Shown in pieces: positions 7,350 to 15,338 of a stretch of DNA of 64,000 nt. Within the stretch, counting starts at the first letter, position 1; the number at the start of each line of letters is the position of its first letter. The stretch covers positions 186,001-250,000 of the forward strand of contig NZ_JAHWGU010000003.1 of NCBI RefSeq assembly GCF_020873875.1, read 5' to 3'. A program made the position numbers and the translations under genes. Source of the DNA: Actinoplanes sp. DH11. GTDB lineage: Bacteria; Actinomycetota; Actinomycetes; Mycobacteriales; Micromonosporaceae. A model generated the notes under the pieces. That model worked only from the letters and a program-made list of their open reading frames with translations, searched no databases and had not been told where the DNA came from.

Positions 7350-10343
7350 ATGCGACGTCCGTTCCCCCGTACCCTCGCCGCCCTCACCGCCGCCGCCCTC
7401 ACCGCGACCACGCTCGCCGTGATCGCGGCGCCGCAGGCCGCCGCGGCCGGCCACCCCACCGGCTACATCGCCACCCAGCCCGGCCCCGGCCGGTTCCCCC
7501 TCGTGGCCGCCGGCCAGGCGGCACCCATCGTGATCGACGGCGACGACCATCCGGGCGTGGTCCGCGTCGCCGGCGATCTGCGCTCCGACCTCGAGGCCGC
7601 GACGGGTGTCCGGCCCGGCCTGACGCACGACGCGCCGCCGGGCAACCAGGATCCGATCATCGTGGGCACCATCGGGCGCAGCGACCTGATCGACCGCCTG
7701 GTGCGCACCCGCAAGATCGATACCCGGGGCGTCGCCGGGAAGTGGGAGACCTCGCTGCAGCAGGTCGTCGAGAACCCGCTGCCGGGCGTGCGGCGCGCGT
7801 TCGTGATCGCCGGCAGTGACCAGCGCGGCACCATCTACGGCGTCTACGACGTGTCCCGCAAGATCGGGGTCTCGCCCTGGCACTTCTGGGACGACGTGCC
7901 GGTGCCGCACGCGGACGCCCTCTACGCGCTGCCCGGCCGGCACACGCAGGGCACGCCGAAGGTCAAGTACCGCGGCTTCTTCATCAACGACGAGAACCCG
8001 GCGACCGGCACCTGGGCGCCGAACCACTTCGGGCCCGGCAAGGTGCCCGGCTACCCCGGCGGGCTCAACGCGCAGTACTACGCGCAGGTCTTCGAGACCA
8101 TGCTGCGGCTCAAGGCGAACTACCTGTGGCCCGCGGTGTGGGGGCGCGCGTTCGCCGAGGACGACCCGCTCAACCACGAGACCGCCGACCGGTACGGCGT
8201 CGTCATGGGCACCTCCCACGAGGCGCCGATGATGCGCGGCATCGAGGAATGGAACCGGCACGCCAAAGCGGCGGTCCGCGACGCGAACGGCACGATCGTC
8301 ACGCCCGGCAGCGACCCGTACGGTGGCACCGGCGAATGGAGTTTCCGGCGCAACCGGGACGCGATCGTCGCCTATTGGCGCGACGGCGCCCGCCGGATGA
8401 AGGAGCAGGGATTCGAGGGCGTCATCACGCTCGGCATGCGCGGGAACGGCGACGTCAGCCTTCCCGATGGCGACGGCATCGACCTGATGAGCTCCATCAT
8501 CGACACCCAGCGGGAAATCCTGCGCGAATTCGGCCTCCAGGCGGCGCCCCAGGTGCAGACCCTCTACAAGGAGGTGCAGCGCTACTGGGACAACGGCTAT
8601 CAGCCGCCGGAGGACGTGACTGTCGTCTTCTGCGACGACAACTGGGGCAACATGCGCAAACTCCCGGACGCCGGTCTGCCGCGGCGCAGCGGCGGGTACG
8701 GGCTCTACTACCACTTCGACTACGTCGGCGACGGCCGTAACTACAAATGGGTCGACACGACGAATCTGGTCAATGCGTGGGAGCAGTTGCACCTGGCGTA
8801 CACCAGCGGGGTCGACCGTCTCTGGATGGTGAACGTCGGCGACCTCAAGAACGAGGAACTGCCCACCCAGTTCTTCCTCGACTACGCCTGGAACCCGGAC
8901 GCGCTGCCGGTGCACCGGATCGACGAATGGGAACGGTCCTACGCGGCACAGAACTTCGGGCCCACGCTGGCGCCGGCGATCGCCGAGGTGCTGTCCGAGT
9001 ACGGCCGGTTGCAGTCCCGCCGCAAGCCGGAACTGCTGAACCGGCGCATCACCGGCGACGCCCAGAACGTCGTCTACAACGACCAGGAGAACCCGTACCA
9101 CCACCGCGAGATGGACGGCGTGGTCGCCGAATGGCAGCGCCTCGCCGACCGGGCCACCCGGATCGAACGCCAGGTGCCGGCGGCCTGGCGGGACGCCTAC
9201 TTCCAGCTCGTCGGCTACCAGGTGCAGGCTTCGGCCAACCTGTACGAACTGCGCCGCGCCCAATTCACCAACATCCGCTACGCCGCGCAGGGCCGGGCCG
9301 CGACGAACGCGCTCGCCGACGAGGCGGAGGCCCGGTTCGCCGAGGACCAGGCGCTCAGCGAGCACTACAACACCCGGCTCGCCGGCGGGAAATGGGCCGG
9401 TTGGCAGACCCAGCCGAAGATCGGGTACGGCAACGCGGCGCGCTACAACAACGCCGGCTGGCAGCAGCCGCAGACCGACGACCACGTCGCGCTGCCCGAC
9501 GAGATCTACCCGCACCTCAAGCGCATCGAGGTCCCGGCGGCGGCGTCGATGGGCGTGGACGCGGAACTTGCCGAGTTCAGCCCGTGGGCGGCCCGGCAGC
9601 GGCAGAGCTTCGAGATCTACAACCGGGGGACGACCGCTTTCGACTACCGGATCAGCACGGGACAGCCGTGGCTCACGGTCACCCCGGCGTCCGGGCGGGT
9701 GGAGAAGCAGCGGACCGTCACGGTCAGCGTCGACTGGCGGCGGGCCCCGGGTGGGCTGACGACCGTACCCATCAAGATCGACGGCCCGGGCGGCACCCAG
9801 ACCGTGCAGGTCGCCGTGCGCAACCCCGCGCTCAGGCCGGTGGGCTTCGCCGAAGCCGGCGGGTACGTGGCGATCAACGCGGACCACTACCACCGCCGGA
9901 CCGGTGACTGGCAGTTGCTTCCGGATATCGGCAAGGTCGGCAACGGCATGGCAGCGGTGACCGGGAAGGGTCGCCTGGACTATCGGCTGACCCTCACCAC
10001 CACCGGTCCCGTCAAGATCTCCGCGCACCTGTCGCCGCGCAACGACGTGCTGCCCGGGAACACCGGCCTGCGATATGCGATATCGGTCGACGACCAGCCG
10101 CCGCAGACAGTCGACGTGATCGCCGCGACCGGCGCCGACGACACCACGATGAACCGGCAGTGGGCCCGCAACACCTCCGACAACGTCAACGTCACCACCA
10201 CGACGCACGTGATCGACCGGCCCGGCACCCACACGCTGACCTTCCACGCCGTCGACCCGACCGTCATCCTGCAACGGCTCGTCGTGGACACCGGCGGCGT
10301 CGGGTACAGCTACCTCGGCCCGGCCGAAAGCCGGAGGTTCTGA
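7350..10343 (+). CDS. Secreted GH115-family glycoside hydrolase (xylan alpha-glucuronidase type)
   Basis: 997 aa from the ATG at 7350, chosen because TTTCGGAGG lies upstream and the protein then begins with a signal peptide (MRRPFPRTLAALTAAALTAT, cut near AAAAG). The mature part has the GH115 layout: N-terminal alpha/beta domain (PIVIDGDDHPGVVRVAGDL), the barrel with KYRGFFINDEN, LRLKANYLWPAVWGRAFAED and YHFDYVGDGRNYKW, a helical domain (about 560-680), and a C-terminal beta domain after about 750. GH115 enzymes remove (4-O-methyl)glucuronic acid from xylan side chains outside the cell. The SGNH esterase gene follows after 1 bp, so the pair is an operon for decorated xylan. Confidence 0.9.
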   Translation: MRRPFPRTLAALTAAALTATTLAVIAAPQAAAAGHPTGYIATQPGPGRFPLVAAGQAAPIVIDGDDHPGVVRVAGDLRSDLEAATGVRPGLTHDAPPGNQDPIIVGTIGRSDLIDRLVRTRKIDTRGVAGKWETSLQQVVENPLPGVRRAFVIAGSDQRGTIYGVYDVSRKIGVSPWHFWDDVPVPHADALYALPGRHTQGTPKVKYRGFFINDENPATGTWAPNHFGPGKVPGYPGGLNAQYYAQVFETMLRLKANYLWPAVWGRAFAEDDPLNHETADRYGVVMGTSHEAPMMRGIEEWNRHAKAAVRDANGTIVTPGSDPYGGTGEWSFRRNRDAIVAYWRDGARRMKEQGFEGVITLGMRGNGDVSLPDGDGIDLMSSIIDTQREILREFGLQAAPQVQTLYKEVQRYWDNGYQPPEDVTVVFCDDNWGNMRKLPDAGLPRRSGGYGLYYHFDYVGDGRNYKWVDTTNLVNAWEQLHLAYTSGVDRLWMVNVGDLKNEELPTQFFLDYAWNPDALPVHRIDEWERSYAAQNFGPTLAPAIAEVLSEYGRLQSRRKPELLNRRITGDAQNVVYNDQENPYHHREMDGVVAEWQRLADRATRIERQVPAAWRDAYFQLVGYQVQASANLYELRRAQFTNIRYAAQGRAATNALADEAEARFAEDQALSEHYNTRLAGGKWAGWQTQPKIGYGNAARYNNAGWQQPQTDDHVALPDEIYPHLKRIEVPAAASMGVDAELAEFSPWAARQRQSFEIYNRGTTAFDYRISTGQPWLTVTPASGRVEKQRTVTVSVDWRRAPGGLTTVPIKIDGPGGTQTVQVAVRNPALRPVGFAEAGGYVAINADHYHRRTGDWQLLPDIGKVGNGMAAVTGKGRLDYRLTLTTTGPVKISAHLSPRNDVLPGNTGLRYAISVDDQPPQTVDVIAATGADDTTMNRQWARNTSDNVNVTTTTHVIDRPGTHTLTFHAVDPTVILQRLVVDTGGVGYSYLGPAESRRF

Positions 10344-10344
10344 C

Positions 10345-11571
10345 ATGCGCCGGCGCACCCTGCTCGCCTCCACCGGCGCCGCCGCCTCCGCCGGGCTGAT
10401 CAGTCGCGGTCTGCCCGGCCCGCCACCCGCGTGGGTGCACACCTGGGCCGCGATGCCGCAGCTCACCGAACCCCACAACATGCCGCCGGCACCGTTCACC
10501 GGCACCGACGCCACCCTGGTGAACACCACGCTGCGGCAGACCGTGCGGGTCACCGCCGGCGGGCACCGGCTGCGGATCCGGCTGTCGAACGCGTTCGGCG
10601 GCGCCGACCTGCCGATCACCGCCGCGGCGGTCGCGCTGCCGGCCGACGGCCGGGCCGGGGTCTCCGCGATCCGGCCCCGCACCCTGCGCCCGCTCACCTT
10701 CGGCGGCCGGGCCTCGGTGACCGTCCCGAAAGGCGCGCAGATCGTCTCCGACCCGATCGACCTGGCCGTGCTCGCCGGCGCCAACCTGAGCATCACGACG
10801 TACCTGCGGGACGGCCAGGCCACCACCGAACTCAGCTCCCACCCCGGTTCGCGGACCACGTCGTGGCTGGTCAACGGCGACCACCACCGCGATCCGGACC
10901 TGGCCGGCGCGACACCCAGCGACCACTGGTACCTGATCAGCGGCGTCGAGATCCGCAGCGAGGCCGCCGGCCTGGTCCTGCTCGGCGACTCACTGACCGA
11001 CGGCCGGGGCTCCACGACCAACGGCAACGACAGGTGGCCCGACCAGCTCTTCGACCGGCTCCGCGACCCCCGCCTGGCGATCCTCAACCAGGCCGCCGGC
11101 GGCAACCGGGTGCTGCGCGACGGCCTCGGCCCCAACGCGCTCGCCCGGCTGGACCGCGACGTCCTCGCGATCAGCGGCGCCCGGTGGCTGCTGGTCTTCG
11201 AAGGCGTCAACGACATCGGGACGGCGCCGGTCACCGACCAGGAGCAGATCGTGGCGGACCTGCTCGGCGCGTACCGGCAGATAGTCCTGCGGGCGCAGGC
11301 AGCCGGGCTGCGGGTCTACGGCGCGACACTCACCCCCTTCGGTGGCAACATCTACGACGACCCCGACGGCGTACGGGAACGGTCGCGCCAAGTCGTCAAC
11401 GCGGCAATCCGCAGCGGCCTGTTCGACGCCGTCGTCGACTTCGACGCGGCCGTCCGCGACCCCGCCCACCCGCGCCGGCTGGCCCCCGCCTACGACACCG
11501 GCGACCACCTGCACCTCAACCCCGCCGGGTACGCGTCCCTGGCAGCAGCGGTGCCCCGCGGCTTGTTCTGA
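10345..11571 (+). CDS. Secreted SGNH/GDSL hydrolase (esterase)
   Basis: 408 aa. Twin-arginine-like N-terminus MRRRTLLASTGAAASAG. A beta-sandwich-like N-terminal half (about 40-200; LRIRLSNAFGGADLP) is followed by the SGNH domain. Block I is VLLGDSLTDGRG (nucleophile Ser, about residue 215), block II has Gly in AAGGNRVL, block III is EGVNDIG, and block V is DTGDHLHLNPAG with the Asp/His of the triad. Family: extracellular esterases that often deacetylate plant polysaccharides. The start lies 1 bp after the GH115 stop with a GGAGG upstream, so it is translationally coupled. A role in removing acetyl or other esters from xylan is inferred from that neighbour. Confidence 0.88.
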   Translation: MRRRTLLASTGAAASAGLISRGLPGPPPAWVHTWAAMPQLTEPHNMPPAPFTGTDATLVNTTLRQTVRVTAGGHRLRIRLSNAFGGADLPITAAAVALPADGRAGVSAIRPRTLRPLTFGGRASVTVPKGAQIVSDPIDLAVLAGANLSITTYLRDGQATTELSSHPGSRTTSWLVNGDHHRDPDLAGATPSDHWYLISGVEIRSEAAGLVLLGDSLTDGRGSTTNGNDRWPDQLFDRLRDPRLAILNQAAGGNRVLRDGLGPNALARLDRDVLAISGARWLLVFEGVNDIGTAPVTDQEQIVADLLGAYRQIVLRAQAAGLRVYGATLTPFGGNIYDDPDGVRERSRQVVNAAIRSGLFDAVVDFDAAVRDPAHPRRLAPAYDTGDHLHLNPAGYASLAAAVPRGLF

Positions 11572-11605
11572 GGTCGCCCGCCACGAGTCGGCCCGAGGTC
11601 CGGCG

Positions 11606-11766
11606 CACCGCTGTCGGCGGTGCGTCGGGCGCGCTCTCGGCGGTGTGTCGGGCGCGCTCTCGGCGGTGTGTCGGGCGCGCTGTCGGCGGTGCGTGGGGCG
11701 CGCTGTCGGCGGTGCGTGGGGCGCGCTGTCGGCGGTGCGTGGGGCGCGCTGTCGGCGGTGCGTCGG
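11606..11766 (+). repeat. 23-bp tandem repeat, 7 units
   Basis: Seven head-to-tail copies of GCGCGCTSTCGGCGGTGYGT plus SGG. Unit boundaries fall at 11606, 11629, 11652, 11675, 11698, 11721 and 11744; only the first unit is degenerate. Period 23 is not a multiple of three, so it is unlikely to be coding. It lies 35 bp after the esterase stop codon. Confidence 0.95.
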
Positions 11767-11770
11767 GCCG

Positions 11771-11863
11771 CCTCCGCAACAGCTGTTCGGGCCGGTCATT
11801 TCGCACCACCTGAAGAGGCTGCGCGAGGCCGGCCTGGGCCGGGCGGTGCCACAGCGCAGGACG
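11771..11863 (+). pseudogene. Relic of an ArsR-family HTH gene
   Basis: The frame reads LFGPVISHHLKRLREAGLGR. VISHHLKRLREAGL is a near-perfect ArsR recognition helix (typical form V-S-x-H-L-x-x-L-x-x-A-G-L). Upstream it runs straight into the 23-bp array and downstream the homology fades, so only about 20 codons of the gene survive. Confidence 0.5.
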
Positions 11864-11946
11864 TCCGCCGGCTTGTCACCCCACGCCACCGTAGGCGCGG
11901 TCAGCCAGTGGCCGGCTCGATCCCCCGCGGTGCGTCCGCGTGGCGA

Positions 11947-12023
11947 TGTTGATCTGCTGGCGATGCGAAATCGCGGTTTTGACCCCTTGATCACAGCGAT
12001 TTCGTAGCGCTAGCAGATCAACA
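11947..12023 (-). repeat. 77-bp palindromic element, copy 2 (inverted)
   Basis: Arms are TGTTGATCTGCTGGCG (one difference from the consensus) and CGCTAGCAGATCAACA. The core is in the opposite orientation to the other three copies: GAAATCGCGG lies on the left and CAGCGATTTCG on the right. On the left the flank CGCGTGGCGA is the reverse complement of the GCCACGCG flank of copies 1 and 4. Confidence 0.92.
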
Positions 12024-12059
12024 TCTCGGCTAGGCGGCCTGTGAGGCGTCATCCGGACC

Positions 12060-12185
12060 GGCGAGGGCCGCTTCCGGATCCGGACTGGCGAGGGCCGCTT
12101 CCGGATCCGGACCAGCGACGTCCGCTTCCGGATCCGGACCAACGACGTCCGCTTCCGGATCCGGACCAGCGACGTCCGCTTCCGG
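12060..12185 (+). repeat. 27-bp tandem repeat, 4.7 units
   Basis: Units start at 12060, 12087, 12114, 12141 and 12168 (partial), each with CGCTTCCGGATCCGGAC. Two subtypes alternate at the front (GCGAGGGC and GCGACGTC). Read on the minus strand it would give PDPEAD-type repeats ending at a stop near 12030, but no start with a ribosome binding site supports a gene. Confidence 0.93.
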
Positions 12186-12435
12186 AGACGCAGGCTGCTC
12201 GCGGTGTTCCGCCGGACCGACATAGCGGCACCATCCCGGGCGTTTCACCGCGCGACAGTTGCCGGTTTCGCGTCGACCCGGCTACGCCTTGGAGAGCAGC
12301 GCGATGCCGCCGCCGGCGAGGGCGAACATCCGGGCGTACGCCTGCGAGACACATCGCGCGCATCGCCGAACTCGTCGACGCCGGCAGCCAGGGATCCCGG
12401 TCGAGCCGCTCCAGCGACGCGAAAGTCGCCAGCCG

Positions 12436-12510
12436 GAGCCGCTGCAGTTGGAGCCGCTGCAGCTGGAGCCGCTGCAGTTGGAGCCGCTGCAGCTGGAGCC
12501 GTTGCAGCCG
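12436..12510 (+). repeat. 15-bp tandem repeat, 5 units
   Basis: Five copies of GAGCCGCTGCAGYTG with PstI-like CTGCAG cores; the last unit has two changes. The frame would encode EPLQL repeats, but no credible gene contains it. Confidence 0.93.
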
Positions 12511-12704
12511 GAGCTGCGCGAAGTCAGGCGCTGAGGGCCCCGCGGCCTCACGCTCCGTCAAGATGATCTCAAGCATGCGGCCTCGTATCGCAGATCTTGG
12601 AATTCCAAGGGGCCCATAGGCCCACTGCGACTCCACACAGCCGTCCCGCGCGTGGGCAGGGCCCATGTTCCTTGTTGCAGAGAGTCAGCATTGCCATGCT
12701 TCGC

Positions 12705-12848
12705 CTGCCGACCTGCCGACCTGCCGACCTGCCGACCTGCCGACCTGCCGACCTGCCGACCTGCCGACCTGGCCGCCTGCCGACCTGGCCGCCTGCCGAC
12801 CTGGCCGCCTGCCGACCTGGCCGCCTGCCGCCCTGCCGCCTGCCGTGG
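12705..12848 (+). repeat. 8-bp (x8) and 16-bp (x4) tandem repeat
   Basis: Eight perfect copies of CTGCCGAC (12705-12768) are followed by three perfect copies of CTGGCCGCCTGCCGAC (12769-12816), a fourth with one change, and decayed units. The 16-mer contains the 8-mer, so one array probably grew from the other. Confidence 0.95.
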
Positions 12849-12921
12849 CACGACCCTGCCCGACGGCACGGACCCGGGCAGCGCCGCGACCGCGCCGCCA
12901 CCGGCCCGAAGCCCAGGACTA

Positions 12922-13776
12922 TCAGTCGATGCGCAGGGAACGGATGGAGTTGCCGAACGTCATGCGTTCGATGGCCGAGGTCGCCGTGGTGGGGTCGTCG
13001 GCCGCACCGACGGTGAGCAGCAGGGGAACGTAGTGGTCGGCGGTCGGGTGGGCGACCTCGACGCCCGGTGCCTTGGCGCGGAAGTCGGTGAGGGCGTCGA
13101 CGTCGCCGCGGGTGACGGCGTCGGTGGCCCACTCGTCGAAGGCCGCGTTGTAGCCGGTCAGGCGGGGGTCGCGCATGACGGCGAAGCTGTGCGTCATGAA
13201 GCCGGAGCCGATGACGAGGATGCCTTCCCGGCGCAGCTCCTTCAGGCGCCGGCCGAGGGTGAGCAGCGCCTGCGGGTCGAGGCTGGGCATGGACACCTGC
13301 ACGACGGGTACGTCGGCGGCCGGGTACATCGCCATCAGCGGGATGAACGCGCCGTGGTCGAGGCCCCGGTCGACGAACTGGTGTACTCCACCGGTGCTGC
13401 CCAGCGTGCCGGCGAGACGGCGGGCCAGGTCGGTGGCGTCCGGGGTGGCGTACCGCAGGGTGTAGTAACGGGGGTGGAAGCCGCCGAAGTCGTAGTAGAG
13501 CGGGGTGCCGGCGGCGGAGGCCGAGAGCGCGACAGGCGCGTTCTCCCAGTGTGCCGAGACGACGACGATCGCCCGGGGTTTCGGCATGGACTGTCCCCAC
13601 CGGAACAGGTCGTCGAGCCATTGCGGGTCGTCCAGGGTCGGCGGGGCGCCGTGGCTGACGAAGAGCGCGGGCAGGGGCCCGTCGGCCGGTTCCCACGCGC
13701 GCTGGGTTCGGGCTTGGGGCAGCGCCCGCGCGAGGAGCGCGTCGTAGGCGCCGGCCGGAACGGATCGAGTGGTCAT
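12922..13776 (-). CDS. DODA-type class III extradiol dioxygenase
   Basis: 284 aa. Matches the YgiD/DODA (LigB) family: LPALFVSHGAPPTLDD at about residue 35 (metal-ligand His), AIVVVSAHWENAPV (second His), LDHGAFIPLMAMYP (catalytic-region His), SGFMTHSFAVM and PTADHYVPLLLTVGA (third His region). Family role: Fe(II)/Zn-dependent ring opening of catechols such as DOPA. No signal peptide. It is divergent from a MarR gene 107 bp away with operator-like repeats between them, so MarR probably represses it and responds to a phenolic ligand. Confidence 0.9.
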   Translation of the reverse strand: MTTRSVPAGAYDALLARALPQARTQRAWEPADGPLPALFVSHGAPPTLDDPQWLDDLFRWGQSMPKPRAIVVVSAHWENAPVALSASAAGTPLYYDFGGFHPRYYTLRYATPDATDLARRLAGTLGSTGGVHQFVDRGLDHGAFIPLMAMYPAADVPVVQVSMPSLDPQALLTLGRRLKELRREGILVIGSGFMTHSFAVMRDPRLTGYNAAFDEWATDAVTRGDVDALTDFRAKAPGVEVAHPTADHYVPLLLTVGAADDPTTATSAIERMTFGNSIRSLRID

Positions 13777-13788
13777 GGCTCGTACCTA

Positions 13789-13837
13789 ACTTCAACGTTT
13801 AAGTCAATGTAGGCGCTGATGACTTAAGAACGCAAGT
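13789..13837. promoter_or_regulatory. Paired MarR operators, ACTT-N8-AAGT
   Basis: ACTTCAACGTTTAAGT (13789-13804) and ACTTAAGAACGCAAGT (13822-13837) have the same arms and spacing, in a notably AT-rich divergent promoter. A further AAGTTAAAGGCTGAAGTT follows at about 13855-13872. Such paired short dyads are typical MarR targets. Confidence 0.6.
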
Positions 13838-13883
13838 GATCTGAGCGTACGGGTAAGTTAAAGGCTGAAGTTATACTCCAGGG

Positions 13884-14402
13884 ATGGGTGAGGTTTCGGA
13901 GCCGCGCTGGCTCGACGATGACCAGCAGCAGACCTGGCTGGCCGTGGCGGCGCTGATGACGCGCCTGCCGGCCGCCCTCGACGCGCAGTTGCAGCGCGAC
14001 TCCCAGCTCAGCCACTTCGAGTACCAGGTGCTGGCGGGCCTGTCGATGGCACCGGAACGGACGCTGCGGATGAGCGCGCTCGCCGCCTTCGCCGAGGGCT
14101 CCCTGCCGCGGCTGTCACAGGTGGTCGCGAAGATGGAGAAGCGCGGCTGGGTGCGGCGCACCCCGGACCCGGCCGACGGCCGGTTCACCCTCGCCATCCT
14201 GACCGACGCCGGCTGGGACAAGCTCGTCCCGGCCGCTCCGGGGCACGTCGCCGAGGCGCGGCGGCTGGTCTTCGACCCGCTCACCAAGGCACAGCAACGC
14301 CAGCTGCGCGACATCGCCCGCCGCATCATGCGCGTCATCGACCCCGCCGACCCGTGCCTGAGCTCCGGCCCACCCGGTGAGGAGCCGCGCCCCCGCCCGT
14401 GA
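13884..14402 (+). CDS. MarR family transcriptional regulator
   Basis: 172 aa. The winged helix is visible: LSHFEYQVLAGLSMAPERTL, recognition helix LSQVVAKMEKRGWVRR and wing DPADGRFTLAILTDAGWDKL. The N- and C-terminal helices form the dimer interface, and a Pro-rich tail closes the protein. Divergent from the DODA dioxygenase gene with ACTT-N8-AAGT repeats between, so it most likely regulates that gene and itself. Confidence 0.88.
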   Translation: MGEVSEPRWLDDDQQQTWLAVAALMTRLPAALDAQLQRDSQLSHFEYQVLAGLSMAPERTLRMSALAAFAEGSLPRLSQVVAKMEKRGWVRRTPDPADGRFTLAILTDAGWDKLVPAAPGHVAEARRLVFDPLTKAQQRQLRDIARRIMRVIDPADPCLSSGPPGEEPRPRP

Positions 14403-14446
14403 CGACGAAGCCGCCGCACCCGGGAGCGCGAGCCAGGGCCGATGCT

Positions 14447-14848
14447 TCAGTCGAGCCCAGAACCTTCGTCCAGGGCGAAGGTGATGTCCCGTGCCCGGCG
14501 TGAGCCGGCGTCGTCGAGCCACTCGACGTCCAGCATCTCGCCGCGGTAGGGGAACAGGCCGCGCCGCCAGTGCTCAAGCTCGTCGGCAAGTGTGGCCGCA
14601 TCCTGGACGAAGTCGTCGAACCCGCCATGGCTGACGGCGACATAGCCGGTGACCAGTTCCCTCGGCTCCGACCATCGGCGCCACCACAGGTTCCCGCCGA
14701 GTCGATGCCAGTAGGTGTCGAAGCGGAGGTACAGCAGTCCGAACGGCCCGCCGTGCGCGGACAGCCTTCCGGCGCGCTCGCGGTAGGCATCGAAGCGGGG
14801 ATCACGCTCAGCGCGCCCGGGCGCCGGGTGGAAAGGCACAACCCTCAT
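14447..14848 (-). CDS. Hypothetical protein, 133 aa
   Basis: Start ATG at 14848 (MRVVPFHPAPGRAERD). Aromatic-rich soluble protein with GNLWWRRWSEPRELVTGYVA and a DFVQDAATLADELEHW helix. The end, DITFALDEGSGLD, is acidic. No signal or membrane segment. I recognise no family; the codon bias and the conserved-looking tryptophans support a real gene. It is convergent with the MarR gene. Confidence 0.6.
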   Translation of the reverse strand: MRVVPFHPAPGRAERDPRFDAYRERAGRLSAHGGPFGLLYLRFDTYWHRLGGNLWWRRWSEPRELVTGYVAVSHGGFDDFVQDAATLADELEHWRRGLFPYRGEMLDVEWLDDAGSRRARDITFALDEGSGLD

Positions 14849-14941
14849 GGTGCCGTATCCCGGACCCGCCGCATCCGGCTCCGTCGGTGACGCCGAGACG
14901 GACGTCGATTGCCGCCGGACGCATCGGGGTAGCAGGAAGAC

Positions 14942-15208
14942 ATGTCGTCTTCTCTCTGGTTGGTTCTTGCCGGTGGAGTGCTCGGCGCCGGCGCAGCCGT
15001 CTACGGCATGATCACGCTGGCCCGGACGCGGCGGCGGAGGGCAGGGCTGTACGGGCTCTGTTTCGGCCTCGCCGTGGTCCTGCTGTCGCTGGCGAGCTGG
15101 CTGAACAGCCACGACGCGGCCTTCCCGGCGGTTCTGGCCCTGGTGGCCGCGATCTGCCTCGGCGGTGTGGCCGTGGTCCGCTATCGGCCGCGCGATCACG
15201 CGAGCTGA
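14942..15208 (+). CDS. Small membrane protein, 88 aa
   Basis: Three hydrophobic segments: SLWLVLAGGVLGAGAAVYGM (about 4-24), GLYGLCFGLAVVLLSLASWL (about 35-54) and AVLALVAAICLGGVAVV (about 63-79), with a basic RTRRRR loop after the first (positive-inside rule). AGGA lies 7-8 bases before the ATG. Function unknown. Confidence 0.6.
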   Translation: MSSSLWLVLAGGVLGAGAAVYGMITLARTRRRRAGLYGLCFGLAVVLLSLASWLNSHDAAFPAVLALVAAICLGGVAVVRYRPRDHAS

Positions 15209-15290
15209 CGCGCCACCGGGCGGACGTCGGCGTCACGCGCGGTCCCCGGACACGCGGATGCCCCAGTCGGCCTCGTCGATCCGCGAAACA

Positions 15291-15317
15291 GTCGATCGAG
15301 TGACACTGGTCGATCGA
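15291..15317. promoter_or_regulatory. Direct repeat of GTCGATCGA before the membrane protein gene
   Basis: GTCGATCGA occurs at 15291-15299 and 15309-15317, 18 bp apart, 20-50 bp before the start at 15339. Each contains the palindrome TCGATCGA. A regulator-binding site is plausible, but no regulator is nearby. Confidence 0.35.
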
Positions 15318-15338
15318 CAACCCTGTCATGATTCCTGG

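Larger units (their letters stand above)
11572..12921. other. 1.35-kb gene-free repeat zone with gene relics
   Basis: No intact gene. It holds, in order, a 23-bp array, an ArsR-like relic, palindromic element copy 2, a 27-bp array, short relic-like peptides, a 15-bp array, a 14-bp perfect palindrome CTTGGAATTCCAAG (12596-12609), and an 8/16-bp array. The relic-like peptides are ARMFALAGGGIALLSKA ending at a stop on the minus strand near 12285-12345, and ARIAELVDAG on the plus strand near 12356-12385, which resembles a quinone oxidoreductase tail. All long frames here run through repeats. Confidence 0.7.

Noticed and set aside
7308..11234. Minus-strand open frame of about 1300 codons
   Set aside because: Exact shadow of the GH115 and SGNH genes. 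It has no start signal, domain or signal peptide of its own.
12030..12248. Small minus-strand gene with PDPEAD repeats
   Set aside because: The peptide is only the translated 27-bp array plus short ends. No ribosome binding site, and the end lies beside the palindromic element.
12596..12609. CTTGGAATTCCAAG as an integrase attachment site
   Set aside because: No integrase, tRNA gene or second copy is visible in the window; a single palindrome is not enough.
11606..12848. Arrays considered as a CRISPR locus
   Set aside because: Units are head to tail without unique spacers, have periods of 8-27 bp, and no cas genes are near.
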